The position numbers and the translations under genes are program-made. 64,000 nucleotides of DNA from Methyloversatilis sp. (GTDB lineage Bacteria; Pseudomonadota; Gammaproteobacteria; Burkholderiales; Rhodocyclaceae). The notes below the pieces were generated by a model that was not told where the DNA came from, did no database searches, and saw only the letters and a program-made list of their open reading frames with translations. Numbering within the stretch: position 1 is the stretch's first letter; each line of letters opens with the position of its first letter. This document shows positions 45,391-54,875 of this stretch, in pieces. The stretch is from positions 1 through 64,000 of the forward strand of contig NZ_JAUYRO010000002.1 of the NCBI RefSeq assembly GCF_030696805.1, in the 5' to 3' direction.

Positions 45391-46175
45391 CCGATACCCC
45401 TGAACATGAAGGATGTGAGCACAAAGTCCAACGCCAGTATGGTTAGCGCCGAATTGACAACAGTTCGCGTGATGGCACGCGACACGCCCTCGGCGGTCGG
45501 GGCCGAATCGTAGCCTTCGAAAACCGCGATCAGCGACACCGCAAAGCCGAACACGATGCTCTTGATGATGCCGTTCACGATGTCGTAGCGAAAATCGACC
45601 GATGCCTGCATCTGCGACCAGAAGGCCCCGTCATCGACGCCGATGAAAACGACTCCGATGAACCAGGCGCCGAACACGCCCATCATCGAAAACAGCGCTG
45701 CCAGCAGGGGCATCGAAATGACGCCACCCCAGAAGCGCGGTGCCACGACGCGCGCGATCGGATCGACCGCCATCATGTCCATCGCCTTGAGTTGCTCGGT
45801 CGCTTTCATCAGGCCTATTTCTGCCGTCAGCGCCGAACCGGCGCGGCTCGCGAACAGCAGGCCGGCAACCACCGGACCAAGCTCGCGCACCAGCGACAAC
45901 GCCACCAGAATGCCCAGCGCCTCGCTCGAACCGTAGCGCTGGAGCGTTTCGTATCCCTGCAAACCCAGCACCAGTCCGACGAAAAAGCCGGACACCATGA
46001 TGATGATCAGCGACAGCACGCCGGTCGAATACACTTCGCGAATGGTCAGCGAGAAACGCGAGAAAGCGGTGCCTGAGCGCATCAGCACGGCGATGAAGAA
46101 GCGGCTGGCAAAGCCCAGCCGCCAGAGTCCGTCCAGCGTGCGTGCGCCAATCGAGCGAAGCACCCGCGCGATCAT
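45387..46175 (-). CDS. mlaE: Phospholipid transporter permease MlaE
   Basis: A 262-residue permease with about five or six membrane helices. Family signatures are GFFVGLVLGLQGYETLQRYGSSEALG, ELGPVVAGLLFASRAGSALTAEIGLMKATEQLKAMDMMAVDP and the late GYDSAPTAEGVSRAITRTVV. It forms the membrane core of MlaFEDB. The ATG overlaps the mlaF stop by 4 nt, and mlaD overlaps at its other end. Confidence 0.97.
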   Translation of the reverse strand: MIARVLRSIGARTLDGLWRLGFASRFFIAVLMRSGTAFSRFSLTIREVYSTGVLSLIIIMVSGFFVGLVLGLQGYETLQRYGSSEALGILVALSLVRELGPVVAGLLFASRAGSALTAEIGLMKATEQLKAMDMMAVDPIARVVAPRFWGGVISMPLLAALFSMMGVFGAWFIGVVFIGVDDGAFWSQMQASVDFRYDIVNGIIKSIVFGFAVSLIAVFEGYDSAPTAEGVSRAITRTVVNSALTILALDFVLTSFMFRGIG

Positions 46176-46993
46176 GCGTGCGTTTCCATCAGGGTTGTCC
46201 TGTAGTCGTCACCCGGGTAATGGAACGGCAGTGGCCCATCGATTTCCGCATTGACGAACTGATGCACGAATGGGTCGGTCGAGGCGCGGATCTCATCCGG
46301 CGTCCCTTCGGCCACCACCTTGCCGGCCGACAGAAAATACAGGTAATCGACGATCTCGAGCGACTCGTGCACGTCGTGCGTCACCATGATCGAACTCGCT
46401 CCAAGCGCGTCATTGAGCCTGCGGATGAGCTGGCCGACCACGGCAAGGGAAATCGGATCGAGCCCTGCAAATGGCTCGTCGTACATGATGAGCATCGGGT
46501 CGAGCGCCACCGCACGGGCCAACGAGACGCGCCGCGCCATGCCGCCGGACAGTTCGGCCGGCATCAGCTTCCACGCGCCGCGCAACCCGACTGCATGAAG
46601 CTTGGTCATGACCAGGTCGCGGATCATGTCGGGAGGAAGATCCGTATGCTCGCGCAACGGAAAGGCCACATTGTCGAACACGTTCAGATCAGTAAACAGC
46701 GCGCCGAACTGGAACAGCATGCCCATGCGCCGTCTCGCTGCATACATTTCACGGCGTGACAGCCGCGCAAGCTCCTGTCCGTCCACCGTCAGATGGCCCG
46801 CCGTCGGTTTGAGCTGGCCGCCGATCAGGCGCAGCAATGTCGTCTTCCCGCAGCCGCTGCCGCCCATGATGGCGACCAGCTTGCCGCGCGGAATGCGCAG
46901 ATTGATGCCGGACAGGATGGGCCGCGTGTCGTAGGCAAAGTCGACGTTCTTCAGGTCGACCAGGATGTCTTCGGCCGGAGGGGACAGTGACAC
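46172..46993 (-). CDS. mlaF: Phospholipid transporter ATP-binding protein MlaF
   Basis: About 273 residues. ATPase motifs are Walker A MGGSGCGKTTLLR, the signature ELSGGMARRVSLARAVA, Walker B LIMYDEPFAGLDP and the His switch MVTHDVHES. It powers the MlaFEDB lipid transporter. The start is uncertain: GTG at 46993 gives a typical N-terminus but has no obvious ribosome site. An ATG at 47077 is open but would place the start only 22 nt from the divergent regulator start. It is the first gene of the mla unit. Confidence 0.93.
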   Translation of the reverse strand: MSLSPPAEDILVDLKNVDFAYDTRPILSGINLRIPRGKLVAIMGGSGCGKTTLLRLIGGQLKPTAGHLTVDGQELARLSRREMYAARRRMGMLFQFGALFTDLNVFDNVAFPLREHTDLPPDMIRDLVMTKLHAVGLRGAWKLMPAELSGGMARRVSLARAVALDPMLIMYDEPFAGLDPISLAVVGQLIRRLNDALGASSIMVTHDVHESLEIVDYLYFLSAGKVVAEGTPDEIRASTDPFVHQFVNAEIDGPLPFHYPGDDYRTTLMETHA

Positions 46994-47098
46994 GAGAACA
47001 GTGTATGCGGGCAAGTAAGGAGCGCGATTGTAGCAGAGGCGCTCCTCAGGCCGCAGCGACGCCACCTGGCATGTCAACGGCGTGCGCTATCATCGGTC

Positions 47099-48550
47099 AT
47101 GACTTTCGCAAACGCTGCCCGCCCGACGAAAACCGAAGCGCCGCGGCCCGGACTGCTGATCGTCGACGACGATCCGCTGATTGCCGATTCACTCAGCTTC
47201 ATGCTCGAGGCGGATTTTCTGGTCACCAGCTGCGCCTCGCGCGGTGCGGCCATCGCGTGGCTGCGTGAGCAGCCGGCGCCGCCGAAACTGGCGCTGATCG
47301 ATCTCGGACTGCCGCCCTGTCCGCATCGGCCGGATGAAGGCTACGCATTGATCGCCGACTTGCTGGCCCACGCGCCGGACACCCGCATTGTGGTGCTGTC
47401 CGGCCAGGGAGAGGAAGGCCTCGCGCGCCATGCCCGGGCCCTCGGCGCAACGGAATTCGTGTCCAAACCGGCGCAGCCTGCGGCGCTGCATGCGCTGCTG
47501 CGGCAACTGGCCGAAACCTGCAACCCGCCGCCACCCGACCTGCCGGCGCTGATCGGCGACAGTGAACCGGTGACCCGGCTGCGGGCGCAGATCGTGCAGT
47601 ATGCCGACCTGCCCTATCCGGTACTGGTAGAGGGCGAATCGGGGACCGGCAAGGACATTGTCGCCAACTGCCTGCACACCGGCACGACACGTGTCAGTCA
47701 GCCCTTTCTGGCGCTCAACTGCGCCGCCATTTCACCCAGTCTCGTAGAGCCGACGCTGTTCGGCCATGCACGCGGCGCGTTCACCGGCGCACAGACGGCA
47801 CGCGCCGGCTATTTCGAGGAGGCCGCGTCGGGCAGCCTGTTCCTCGACGAAATCGGCGAACTGCCGCTCGACCTCCAGGCCAAGCTGCTGCGCGTGCTCG
47901 AGAACGGTGAGTACCAGCGGGTGGGCGAAACGCAGTTGCGCCGTTCTAACGCGCGCATCATTGCAGCCACCAATCGCGATCTGAGCGTGGAAGTCCGTGC
48001 CGGACGCTTCCGGTCGGATCTGTATCACCGGCTCAGTGTGTTCACGATCACCCTGCCAGCCCTGCGCGACATGGGCAGCGACCGGCTGCAACTGCTCGAG
48101 CACTTTCGCGGCCAGTTCTGCGCCCAGCTTGAACGACTGCCGTTTTCGCTGTCGGCCGACGCGCGTGCGGCGTGGCTGGCGTACGGTTTTCCCGGCAATG
48201 TGCGCGAACTCCGCAACATCGTCATCCGGCTTTCGACCAAGTATCCGGGTCGCGAAGTGGGTGTAGCCGATCTGCAGGCGGAGTTCGACCCGGCCGGGAG
48301 CGCTCCGTCTGCGCCGGGCATGCACGACGAGCAGGCGCGCGAATTGTCGGATGTCGCACTCGACGAGCTGCGCGCCGGCGGCTTCCGGCTTGACGCCCGG
48401 CTGCGCGAATGGGAAAGCGCCTACATCGAAGCTGCCCTGCGCCTGGCGCGTGGCAATGTGAGCGCGGCGGCACGTCTGCTGGGCATCGCGCGCACGACGC
48501 TGTACCACCGGATGGATGCGCCGGATGCCGATGCCGGGCGCGGCGACTGA
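47099..48550 (+). CDS. Sigma-54-dependent response regulator (NtrC family)
   Basis: A 483-residue regulator. A receiver domain (about 15-135) has the acidic pair VDDD and phospho-acceptor Asp in LALIDLGLP (about residue 65). The AAA+ domain (about 150-385) has GESGTGKD, the sigma-54 contact motif [16 protein letters not shown] and [11 protein letters not shown] Fis-type helix-turn-helix ends the protein ([21 protein letters not shown]). Asp phosphorylation would activate sigma-54 promoters. It is 1 nt upstream of the MshM-like gene, so it probably controls the pilus operon. No histidine kinase is adjacent. Confidence 0.95.
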   Translation: MTFANAARPTKTEAPRPGLLIVDDDPLIADSLSFMLEADFLVTSCASRGAAIAWLREQPAPPKLALIDLGLPPCPHRPDEGYALIADLLAHAPDTRIVVLSGQGEEGLARHARALGATEFVSKPAQPAALHALLRQLAETCNPPPPDLPALIGDSEPVTRLRAQIVQYADLPYPVLVEGESGTGKDIVANCLHTGTTRVSQPFLALNCAAISPSLVEPTLFGHARGAFTGAQTARAGYFEEAASGSLFLDEIGELPLDLQAKLLRVLENGEYQRVGETQLRRSNARIIAATNRDLSVEVRAGRFRSDLYHRLSVFTITLPALRDMGSDRLQLLEHFRGQFCAQLERLPFSLSADARAAWLAYGFPGNVRELRNIVIRLSTKYPGREVGVADLQAEFDPAGSAPSAPGMHDEQARELSDVALDELRAGGFRLDARLREWESAYIEAALRLARGNVSAAARLLGIARTTLYHRMDAPDADAGRGD

Positions 48551-48551
48551 C

Positions 48552-50024
48552 ATGTATCTCGACCATTTCGGCCTGCGCGAATCACCGTTCCGCATCACCC
48601 CGCACGCCGATTTCTTCTTCGGCGGTGCGAACCGCCGGGCACTGCTCGACGCGCTGGTCTATGCGCTCGGACGTGAAGAGGGGCTGGTCAAGGTCAGCGG
48701 CGAGGTTGGCACCGGCAAGACCATGCTGGCGCGGGTGCTGATCGATCACCTTCCCGCCCATCTGCGCGCCATCTATCTCGCCGACCCGCTGATGAACCGC
48801 GGCGAACTGCTCGCAGTGCTGGCCGACGAAATGGGCTGCGCGCCTGCCACCGGCAACGATGGCAGCGCGCACCGCCTGCTGCGTGCGGTGCAGGAAGCGC
48901 TGGTTGCCGAATTCGCCGCCGGCCGCCAGATCGTGCTGCTGATCGATGAGGCGCATGCGATGCCGGCGGAAACGCTGGAACAGATCCGGCTGCTGTCCAA
49001 CCTCGAATCCGAACGCCACAAGCTGATCAAGATCGCACTGTTCGGCCAGCCGGAGCTGGACGACCTGCTGGCGCGCACCGACATGCGGCAACTGAAGGAC
49101 CGCATCACCCAGCACTTCCGGCTCGACCCGTTGCAGCCGGACGACGTCGGCACCTACATCGATTTCCGCATGCGTGCCGCCGGCTATCGCGGACCGAACG
49201 TGTTCGACGCCGCCTCGGTGACACGCATCGCGCGTGATTCTGGCGGCCTGACACGACGCATCAACATCCTGGCCGACAAGGCACTGCTCGCGGCGTTTGC
49301 GCGCGGCGCCCACGGCGTCACGGCCGCCGACGCCGCGCGAGCGTTCGCCGACACCGAACTGCGCGTGCCGGCACCGGGCGGCGTCACGCCGACCCGGCTG
49401 GCGCTCGCGGTCGCGGCATCTGTCGTGCTGCTGGCCGCGGGTTTTCTGCTCGGACGCAGTATCGACCGAGCTCCCCCCGAAACAGCCCCCCCGGCAGCGA
49501 CCGCCGGCGGCACGACGGCCGCCGCCCCGGCCGGCCGTGCGCCGGAGCCGCCGCCCGCCGCCGCTCCGGAGGCTGGACAGGCCCCACCGGCAGCCCCGGC
49601 AGGTGAACCCTCCGTCCCGCCGGTTTCCGCGATGCCGGACGCCATCGCTTCAGCCCCGCCCCACGCTGCACCGGAACCGGCTGCGGAGCCCCCCGCGCCT
49701 GCCGACGACCTGACGTCGCTGCTGGCATCGAGCAAATCATGGACAACCTCTGCGCCCGATGACCGCTGGTTCATCCAGTTGATGTCGGCCCCGGACGCCC
49801 AGGGCGAACAGGTCGAGCGCTATGTCCGGCGCGCCCGCCGCACCCTCGATGCACAGCAGTTGCGGGCCTATCGCGCAGACACTGCAGGCGGCACCAAGCT
49901 GGCGGTGATCTACGGCGACTTCCCGGATCAGCGCACTGCGCAGCAGGCGCTCGCCACGCTGCCCGACTGGATCGCCACCGCGCGGCCGATTGCGCGGCAG
50001 GTACGCAGCCTGCGTCAGCCCTGA
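48552..50024 (+). CDS. MshM/ExeA-like AAA ATPase with C-terminal SPOR-like domain
   Basis: A 490-residue protein starting one nucleotide after the regulator stop. The ATPase region (about 1-270) has Walker A SGEVGTGKTM and Walker B VLLIDEAHAM. A membrane helix (about 278-298, LALAVAASVVLLAAGFLLG) is followed by a long Ala/Pro-rich spacer (about 305-395). The C-terminal domain (about 400-480), WFIQLMSAPDAQGEQVERYV ... VIYGDFPDQRTAQQALATLP, has the SPOR pattern for binding denuded glycan strands. ExeA/GspA ATPases help secretins pass the peptidoglycan, so this fusion would fit insertion of the adjacent MshL secretin. Confidence 0.88.
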   Translation: MYLDHFGLRESPFRITPHADFFFGGANRRALLDALVYALGREEGLVKVSGEVGTGKTMLARVLIDHLPAHLRAIYLADPLMNRGELLAVLADEMGCAPATGNDGSAHRLLRAVQEALVAEFAAGRQIVLLIDEAHAMPAETLEQIRLLSNLESERHKLIKIALFGQPELDDLLARTDMRQLKDRITQHFRLDPLQPDDVGTYIDFRMRAAGYRGPNVFDAASVTRIARDSGGLTRRINILADKALLAAFARGAHGVTAADAARAFADTELRVPAPGGVTPTRLALAVAASVVLLAAGFLLGRSIDRAPPETAPPAATAGGTTAAAPAGRAPEPPPAAAPEAGQAPPAAPAGEPSVPPVSAMPDAIASAPPHAAPEPAAEPPAPADDLTSLLASSKSWTTSAPDDRWFIQLMSAPDAQGEQVERYVRRARRTLDAQQLRAYRADTAGGTKLAVIYGDFPDQRTAQQALATLPDWIATARPIARQVRSLRQP

Positions 50025-50038
50025 AAATGCCAGAGGCA

Positions 50039-50067
50039 TTGACGGAACAAGGCCGGCTGCGCATCAT
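50039..50067 (+). promoter_or_regulatory. Weak candidate sigma-70 promoter before the secretin gene
   Basis: TTGACG (50039-50044), a 17-nt spacer, and CATCAT (50062-50067) lie in the only non-coding gap of the pilus cluster (50025-50139). The -10 is poor. No sigma-54 TGGCAC-N5-TTGC element was found in this gap, so transcription may simply continue from upstream. Confidence 0.25.
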
Positions 50068-50139
50068 GTTGATCGACCCCGGATTCCGCGTACCATCCGA
50101 ATTCAGTTTCATTCCGAGTCACCGTCCGTCTCCGTGCCC

Positions 50140-51888
50140 ATGACAGCATTGCTGCGCCCCGTTCTGCCCTGCGCCGTGATTGCGGCCCTGCTTGCCGGTT
50201 GTGCGGCGCACCCCCCCCAGCCGATGTCGGATGCACACGTTGTGGCGAAGAAGGCTGACGGCGCGGCCAGCGCGGCGCGCGAAGGCATCCCGCCGCCGGT
50301 CGCCCGCCCGCTGTCGCCGCCCCAGCCGCAGCCGCGGCACAAGTCGGAAACCTACAGTGTGGTGGTCAACCGGGTGCCGGTGAATGAACTGCTGTTCGCG
50401 CTGGCGCGTGACGCCAAGGTGAATGTAGACATCCACCCCGGCATCGAAGGTGCGGTCACGCTGAACGCCATCGACCAGACGCTGCCGCAGCTGCTCACCC
50501 GCATCGCCACCCAGGTCGACATGCGGTTCGAGCTCGACGGACCGAATCTGGTCGTGATGCCCGACGCGCCCTACCTGCGCAGCTACCGGGTCGATTACGT
50601 CAACATGTCGCGAGACGTCACCGGTGCGGTGTCGATCAACACGCAGATCGCCTCGACCAGTTCGGCGGCCGTCACCGGTACCGGCGGCACCGCCAACATC
50701 GCAGCCCAGACCGGCACTGCCGGCAACAGCTCCAGCACCCGCATCGAAAATGTCGCGAAGAACCGCTTCTGGGAATCGCTGGAACGCAACATCCGCGACC
50801 TGCTGCACGAAACCGACAAGCTGATGCCGGACACGATGCCCGAACCGGCAACCACTCCAGTCGCTGGCGCCGATCCGGCAGCTGCGCCGCCGCCGGTCGA
50901 GCGACGGGCCACCTTCCGCGAGGCGGCATCGGTCATCCTGAATGCCGAAACCGGCGTCATCAATGTGCGCGCCACCTCGCGCCAGCACGAAAAGGTGCAG
51001 GAATTCATCAGCCAGGTGACGCGCATCGCACGCCGCCAGGTGCTGATCGAAGCGACGATCGCCGAGGTGCAGCTGACCGACAACTACCAGCAGGGCATCG
51101 ACTGGACCGCCTTCGCCGGCGGCGGCAAGCGCGGCGGTGCAACGGTGTCGCTCAACACCACCTCGACCGATCTGACGACCAATGCGCCATTCGCCATCGG
51201 TCTGGGCCGCAACCGCGAGCTGGTCGACAGCATCAAGCTGCTGGAAACCTATGGGGACGTGAAGGTGCTGTCCAGCCCCAAGCTGTCGGTGCTGAACAAC
51301 CAGACCGCGCTGCTGAAGGTGGTCAACAACATCGTCTACTTTGAAATCAAGTCCGACGTGGTCGCCAATACCAACACGCAGGCCGTGCGCAGTTTCACCG
51401 CCACGCCGCGTTCGGTATCGGTCGGTCTGGTGATGGCGGTCACGCCGCAGATCAGCGCCGACGGCTTCGTGCTGCTGAACGTACGGCCGACCATTTCGCG
51501 CAAGGTCGGTGATGCGCAGGATCCGACGCCCGACCTCAGCTCGCCCAATCTGGTGCCGGTCATCCAGACGCGCGAACTCGAATCGGTCATGCGCGTGGCC
51601 AGCGGCGAAACCGCGGTGCTTGGCGGCCTGATGCAGGACGAACTGAACTACCGCCGCGACAGCATTCCCGGCGTGTCGGCGCTGCCCTTCATCGGCGCAC
51701 TGCTGTCGGCGCGCAACGAAACATCGCGCAAGACCGAACTGGTCGTGCTGATCCGCCCGGTCGTGATCGAAGACGCCAGCCTCGACGGCGACTACCGTTC
51801 GCTGGTCGATTCGCTGCCGGACGAGCGCTTCATGAGATCGACCTTCCCGCTGCCCGGCGCGAACCGCAAAGTGGAGCCTGCGCAGTGA
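50140..51888 (+). CDS. mshL: MSHA-type secretin MshL
   Basis: A 582-residue outer-membrane secretin. It begins with a lipoprotein signal (ALLAGC, Cys about residue 21). An N-terminal short domain (about 70-145, VVVNRVPVNELLFALARDAKVNVDIHPGI) and an N-domain with a Ser/Thr-rich insert (about 165-210) follow. The secretin core covers about 260-570 (RRQVLIEATIAEVQLTDNYQQGIDW, VSVGLVMAVTPQIS, SGETAVLGGLMQD and TELVVLIRPVVI). This architecture matches MshL rather than PilQ or GspD. ATG at 50140 is used; GTG at 50134 is equally possible. It is coupled by a 4-nt overlap to the TPR gene. Confidence 0.93.
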   Translation: MTALLRPVLPCAVIAALLAGCAAHPPQPMSDAHVVAKKADGAASAAREGIPPPVARPLSPPQPQPRHKSETYSVVVNRVPVNELLFALARDAKVNVDIHPGIEGAVTLNAIDQTLPQLLTRIATQVDMRFELDGPNLVVMPDAPYLRSYRVDYVNMSRDVTGAVSINTQIASTSSAAVTGTGGTANIAAQTGTAGNSSSTRIENVAKNRFWESLERNIRDLLHETDKLMPDTMPEPATTPVAGADPAAAPPPVERRATFREAASVILNAETGVINVRATSRQHEKVQEFISQVTRIARRQVLIEATIAEVQLTDNYQQGIDWTAFAGGGKRGGATVSLNTTSTDLTTNAPFAIGLGRNRELVDSIKLLETYGDVKVLSSPKLSVLNNQTALLKVVNNIVYFEIKSDVVANTNTQAVRSFTATPRSVSVGLVMAVTPQISADGFVLLNVRPTISRKVGDAQDPTPDLSSPNLVPVIQTRELESVMRVASGETAVLGGLMQDELNYRRDSIPGVSALPFIGALLSARNETSRKTELVVLIRPVVIEDASLDGDYRSLVDSLPDERFMRSTFPLPGANRKVEPAQ

Positions 51889-53129
51889 GCCTGCTGCTCG
51901 AAGCGCTGAAGAAGGCCGAGGCCGCCAAGCGGCGCGAGGAAGACCCCGCAGCTGAAAGCGAAGCCGCGTCGACAGCGGTCGCGCCACCGGCGCGCATTAC
52001 GCCGGCCCATGAACTGGAACTGATCGACGACGAATTCGCGCAGGCTGCGCGCTTCGCCGGGCTCGACGTACCGGAGCCGCGCCCGGCCACGCCCCCCCCA
52101 ACTCAGCCGGGCGCCGAAGCAGCGCGCGTGCTGTTCGACGCCAAGCGACCGGCACCTCGCGGCAAGTCGCCGCTGACCTGGCTGCTCGGCGCAGCCGGTG
52201 TGCTGCTGCTCGGCATCGTCGGCTGGGTCATGTGGCAGATCGGCCTGCTGGACAGCGGCCGGGCCCTCGCACCGACCGCCTCCCTGCCGCCGCCGGCGAC
52301 GCGCATCGCGGCGCCCACGCCGGTACCCGCTCCTTCGCCTGAACGACCCACGGCGTCCGCCACCGCGATCGCACCGTCGTCCCTGGCTGCGGGTGCACCC
52401 GTGACCGCCCCCGCAGCACCGCCCGATGACGCATTGGCGGCAGCGCCGTCGAGCCGCTTCCTGTCCGGCCAGGTCGCCGCCGATGCACCGGCAACGACAC
52501 CGGCACCCGCCGCAGTGCCCGTTACGCCGCCGATCCGCATCACCCGCAATGCGCCGGTCATTCCGCAGGACATCAACGAAGGCTATGCAGCGTTCAACGC
52601 AGGCGAGTACGACCGCGCGCGCGTCGCCTACGAACGTGCGCTGCGTGCCGATCCGCGCAATCCCGACGCGCTGCACGGCTTGATGGCGCTGGCCGAGGTA
52701 CGGGGCGATGCGCAGCAGGCGCGCATGCTGTTGCGGCGCATCGCCGAAATCGATCCGGCCGACCCGTCGGTGCAGGTGGCGATGAGTGAAAACGTCGATC
52801 CGTCCGCGCACGAGGCGCGGTTGCTCAACATCGCCGCGGCGCAGCCGCAATCGGCTCCCGCTGCCTTTGCGCTCGGCAATCTTTATGCCGGACAGGCGCG
52901 CTGGCGTGAAGCACAGCAGGCTTATTTCAATGCCTGGACACTGGCACCCGATCAGCCCGACCACGCCTACAACCTGGCGGTGAGCCTCGACCAGCTGCGC
53001 CAGTCGAAGCTCGCACTGCAGTACTACCGCGAAGCTGTGACGTTGCGCAGCCAACGCTCGGCCGCCTTCGACGCAGACGCGGTGGCCGCCCGCGTCGCCG
53101 CGCTGCAGGCCGCGCAGGATGGGCCCTGA
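51885..53129 (+). CDS. MshN-like TPR protein of the pilus operon
   Basis: A 414-residue protein starting with GTG inside the secretin stop (GTGA). It begins SLLLEALKKAEAAKRR, the recurring N-terminal motif of MshN/GspB-like proteins. A cytosolic stretch leads to one membrane helix (about 95-120, LTWLLGAAGVLLLGIVGWVMWQ), an Ala/Pro-rich periplasmic spacer (about 125-220) and TPR repeats (about 230-400, INEGYAAFNAGEYDRARVAYERAL). The repeats probably bind secretin or pilin parts. The next gene begins 4 nt after its stop. Confidence 0.88.
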   Translation: MSLLLEALKKAEAAKRREEDPAAESEAASTAVAPPARITPAHELELIDDEFAQAARFAGLDVPEPRPATPPPTQPGAEAARVLFDAKRPAPRGKSPLTWLLGAAGVLLLGIVGWVMWQIGLLDSGRALAPTASLPPPATRIAAPTPVPAPSPERPTASATAIAPSSLAAGAPVTAPAAPPDDALAAAPSSRFLSGQVAADAPATTPAPAAVPVTPPIRITRNAPVIPQDINEGYAAFNAGEYDRARVAYERALRADPRNPDALHGLMALAEVRGDAQQARMLLRRIAEIDPADPSVQVAMSENVDPSAHEARLLNIAAAQPQSAPAAFALGNLYAGQARWREAQQAYFNAWTLAPDQPDHAYNLAVSLDQLRQSKLALQYYREAVTLRSQRSAAFDADAVAARVAALQAAQDGP

Positions 53130-53133
53130 GCAC

Positions 53134-54873
53134 ATGAACTCGCCGGCCAACGCACCGCGCCGCCCGCTCGGCCAGTTGCTGCTGGCGCAGGGGCTGGTGA
53201 CCGAAGACCAGTTGCGCATCGCGCTGCAGGAACAGCAGAAGCTGAACATTCCGATGGGCCGGCTGCTGGTGCAGCTGGGCTTCGTCAGCGAAGCCACGTT
53301 GCGCGAAGCACTTGGCGTCACGCTGGGCAAGCGAACGGTCGACCTGTCGCATGCGCTGATCGACGCCGACGCCCTGAGACTGGTGCCGCAGGCGCTGGCC
53401 AAGCGGCACCGGCTGTTGCCGCTGAACTATCTGGCCAGCGCGCGCAAGCTGACGGTCGCCGTGTCCGACGTGAACGACATCGTCGCGCTCGACCAGTTGC
53501 GCGCGCTGCTGCCGGAAGGCGTCGAGCTCGAAACCGTACTGGCCGGCGAGACTGAAATCGCGCACGCGATCGACCAGTCCTACGGCCACGAACTGTCGAT
53601 CGAAGGCATCCTGACCGAGCTGGAAACCGGTGAGGTCGATTACCGCGCACTGGCCTCGTCGGCCGACGAGTACAGTCAGCCGGTGGTGCGCCTGATCGAC
53701 GCGCTGCTGACCGATGCGGTCAAGCGCGGCGCATCCGACATCCACTTCGAACCCGAAGCCGGCTTCCTGCGCATCCGCTACCGCATCGACGGCCTGCTGC
53801 GGCAGATCCGCGCGCTGCACCGCTCGTACTGGCCGGCGATGGCGGTGCGCATCAAGGTGGTGGCCGGCATGAACATCGCCGAAATGCGCGCGCCGCAGGA
53901 CGGGCGCATTTCGCTCACCATCAGCGGCCGGCCGGTCGATTTCCGCGTGTCGTCGCAACCGACGCTGCACGGCGAGAACATCGTGCTGCGCATCCTCGAC
54001 CGGGCGCGCGGCATTGTCGCGCTCGATGAACTGGGGCTGGCCGATTCGCAGCTCGACCAGCTGAAGCTGATGATCGCGCGGCCCGAAGGCATCATCCTTG
54101 CCACCGGCCCGACCGGCAGCGGCAAGACCACCACGCTGTATTCGGTGCTCAACCACATCAATTCCGAGGGCGTGAACATCATGACCCTGGAAGATCCGGT
54201 CGAATACCCGATGGCGCTGATCCGCCAGACTTCGGTCGCCGAAGCGGTGAAGCTCGATTTCGCAAATGGCGTGCGCTCGATGATGCGGCAGGATCCGGAC
54301 ATCATCCTGGTAGGCGAAATCCGCGATGCCGAAACCGCCGAGATGGCCTTTCGTGCCGCGATGACCGGTCACCAGGTGTATTCCACGCTGCATACCAACT
54401 CGGCACTCGGTGCGATCCCGCGCCTGCTCGACATCGGCATCCTGCCCGACATCATGGCCGGCAACATCATCGGCGTGATGGCGCAGCGCCTGCTGCGCAA
54501 GCTGTGCCTGTATTGCCGGAAGGCGCGACCGGCCGAGGCGCACGAACTGCATCTGCTCGGTCTGCGCGAGGACCGCGCCGCGCCAGACATCCACGACGCG
54601 GTCGGCTGCCCGGCCTGCGATTTCACCGGCTACCGCGGCCGGCTGGCAGTGATGGAACTGCTGCGTATGGATTCCGACCTCGACGAACTGGTGGCCCGGC
54701 GCGCCACCGCGCGCGAACTGCGCAATGCCGCCCGCGCCAAGGGTTTCCGCTCGCTGGCCGAAGATGGGCTGCGGCGCGTCATCGACGGCTCGACTTCGCT
54801 CGACGAGCTGGCGCGCGTGGTCGACCTCACCGAACGCATGGCCCAGAGCGGCCCTGACTGGTACGCGCGCTGA
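53134..54873 (+). CDS. MshE/GspE-type assembly ATPase
   Basis: A 579-residue ATPase. The N-terminal MshEN domain (about 8-150) has two RPLGQLLLAQGLVTEDQLRIAL-like repeats, the kind that bind cyclic-di-GMP in Vibrio MshE. The core has Walker A GPTGSGKTTT, DPDIILVGEIRD and MTGHQVYSTLHTN. Zinc cysteines are CLYC and CPAC. ATG at 53134 is used; a start 15 nt earlier overlaps the previous gene. It powers pilus assembly together with the platform protein encoded next. Confidence 0.94.
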   Translation: MNSPANAPRRPLGQLLLAQGLVTEDQLRIALQEQQKLNIPMGRLLVQLGFVSEATLREALGVTLGKRTVDLSHALIDADALRLVPQALAKRHRLLPLNYLASARKLTVAVSDVNDIVALDQLRALLPEGVELETVLAGETEIAHAIDQSYGHELSIEGILTELETGEVDYRALASSADEYSQPVVRLIDALLTDAVKRGASDIHFEPEAGFLRIRYRIDGLLRQIRALHRSYWPAMAVRIKVVAGMNIAEMRAPQDGRISLTISGRPVDFRVSSQPTLHGENIVLRILDRARGIVALDELGLADSQLDQLKLMIARPEGIILATGPTGSGKTTTLYSVLNHINSEGVNIMTLEDPVEYPMALIRQTSVAEAVKLDFANGVRSMMRQDPDIILVGEIRDAETAEMAFRAAMTGHQVYSTLHTNSALGAIPRLLDIGILPDIMAGNIIGVMAQRLLRKLCLYCRKARPAEAHELHLLGLREDRAAPDIHDAVGCPACDFTGYRGRLAVMELLRMDSDLDELVARRATARELRNAARAKGFRSLAEDGLRRVIDGSTSLDELARVVDLTERMAQSGPDWYAR

Positions 54874-54875
54874 CG

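Noticed and set aside
47088-47093. TATCAT as -10 box of the sigma-54 regulator gene
   Set aside because: It lies only 5 nt from the ATG and no -35 is present at the right distance, so it would need a leaderless transcript.
50025-50139. Sigma-54 promoter for the MSHA-like operon in its only sizeable gap
   Set aside because: No TGGCAC-N5-TTGC on either strand; only the short AATGCC/GGCATT hairpin and a weak sigma-70 candidate are present.
50119-51987. 622-residue minus-strand frame opposite the secretin gene
   Set aside because: Shadow of mshL; Arg/His-rich, no recognisable motif and no ribosome site.
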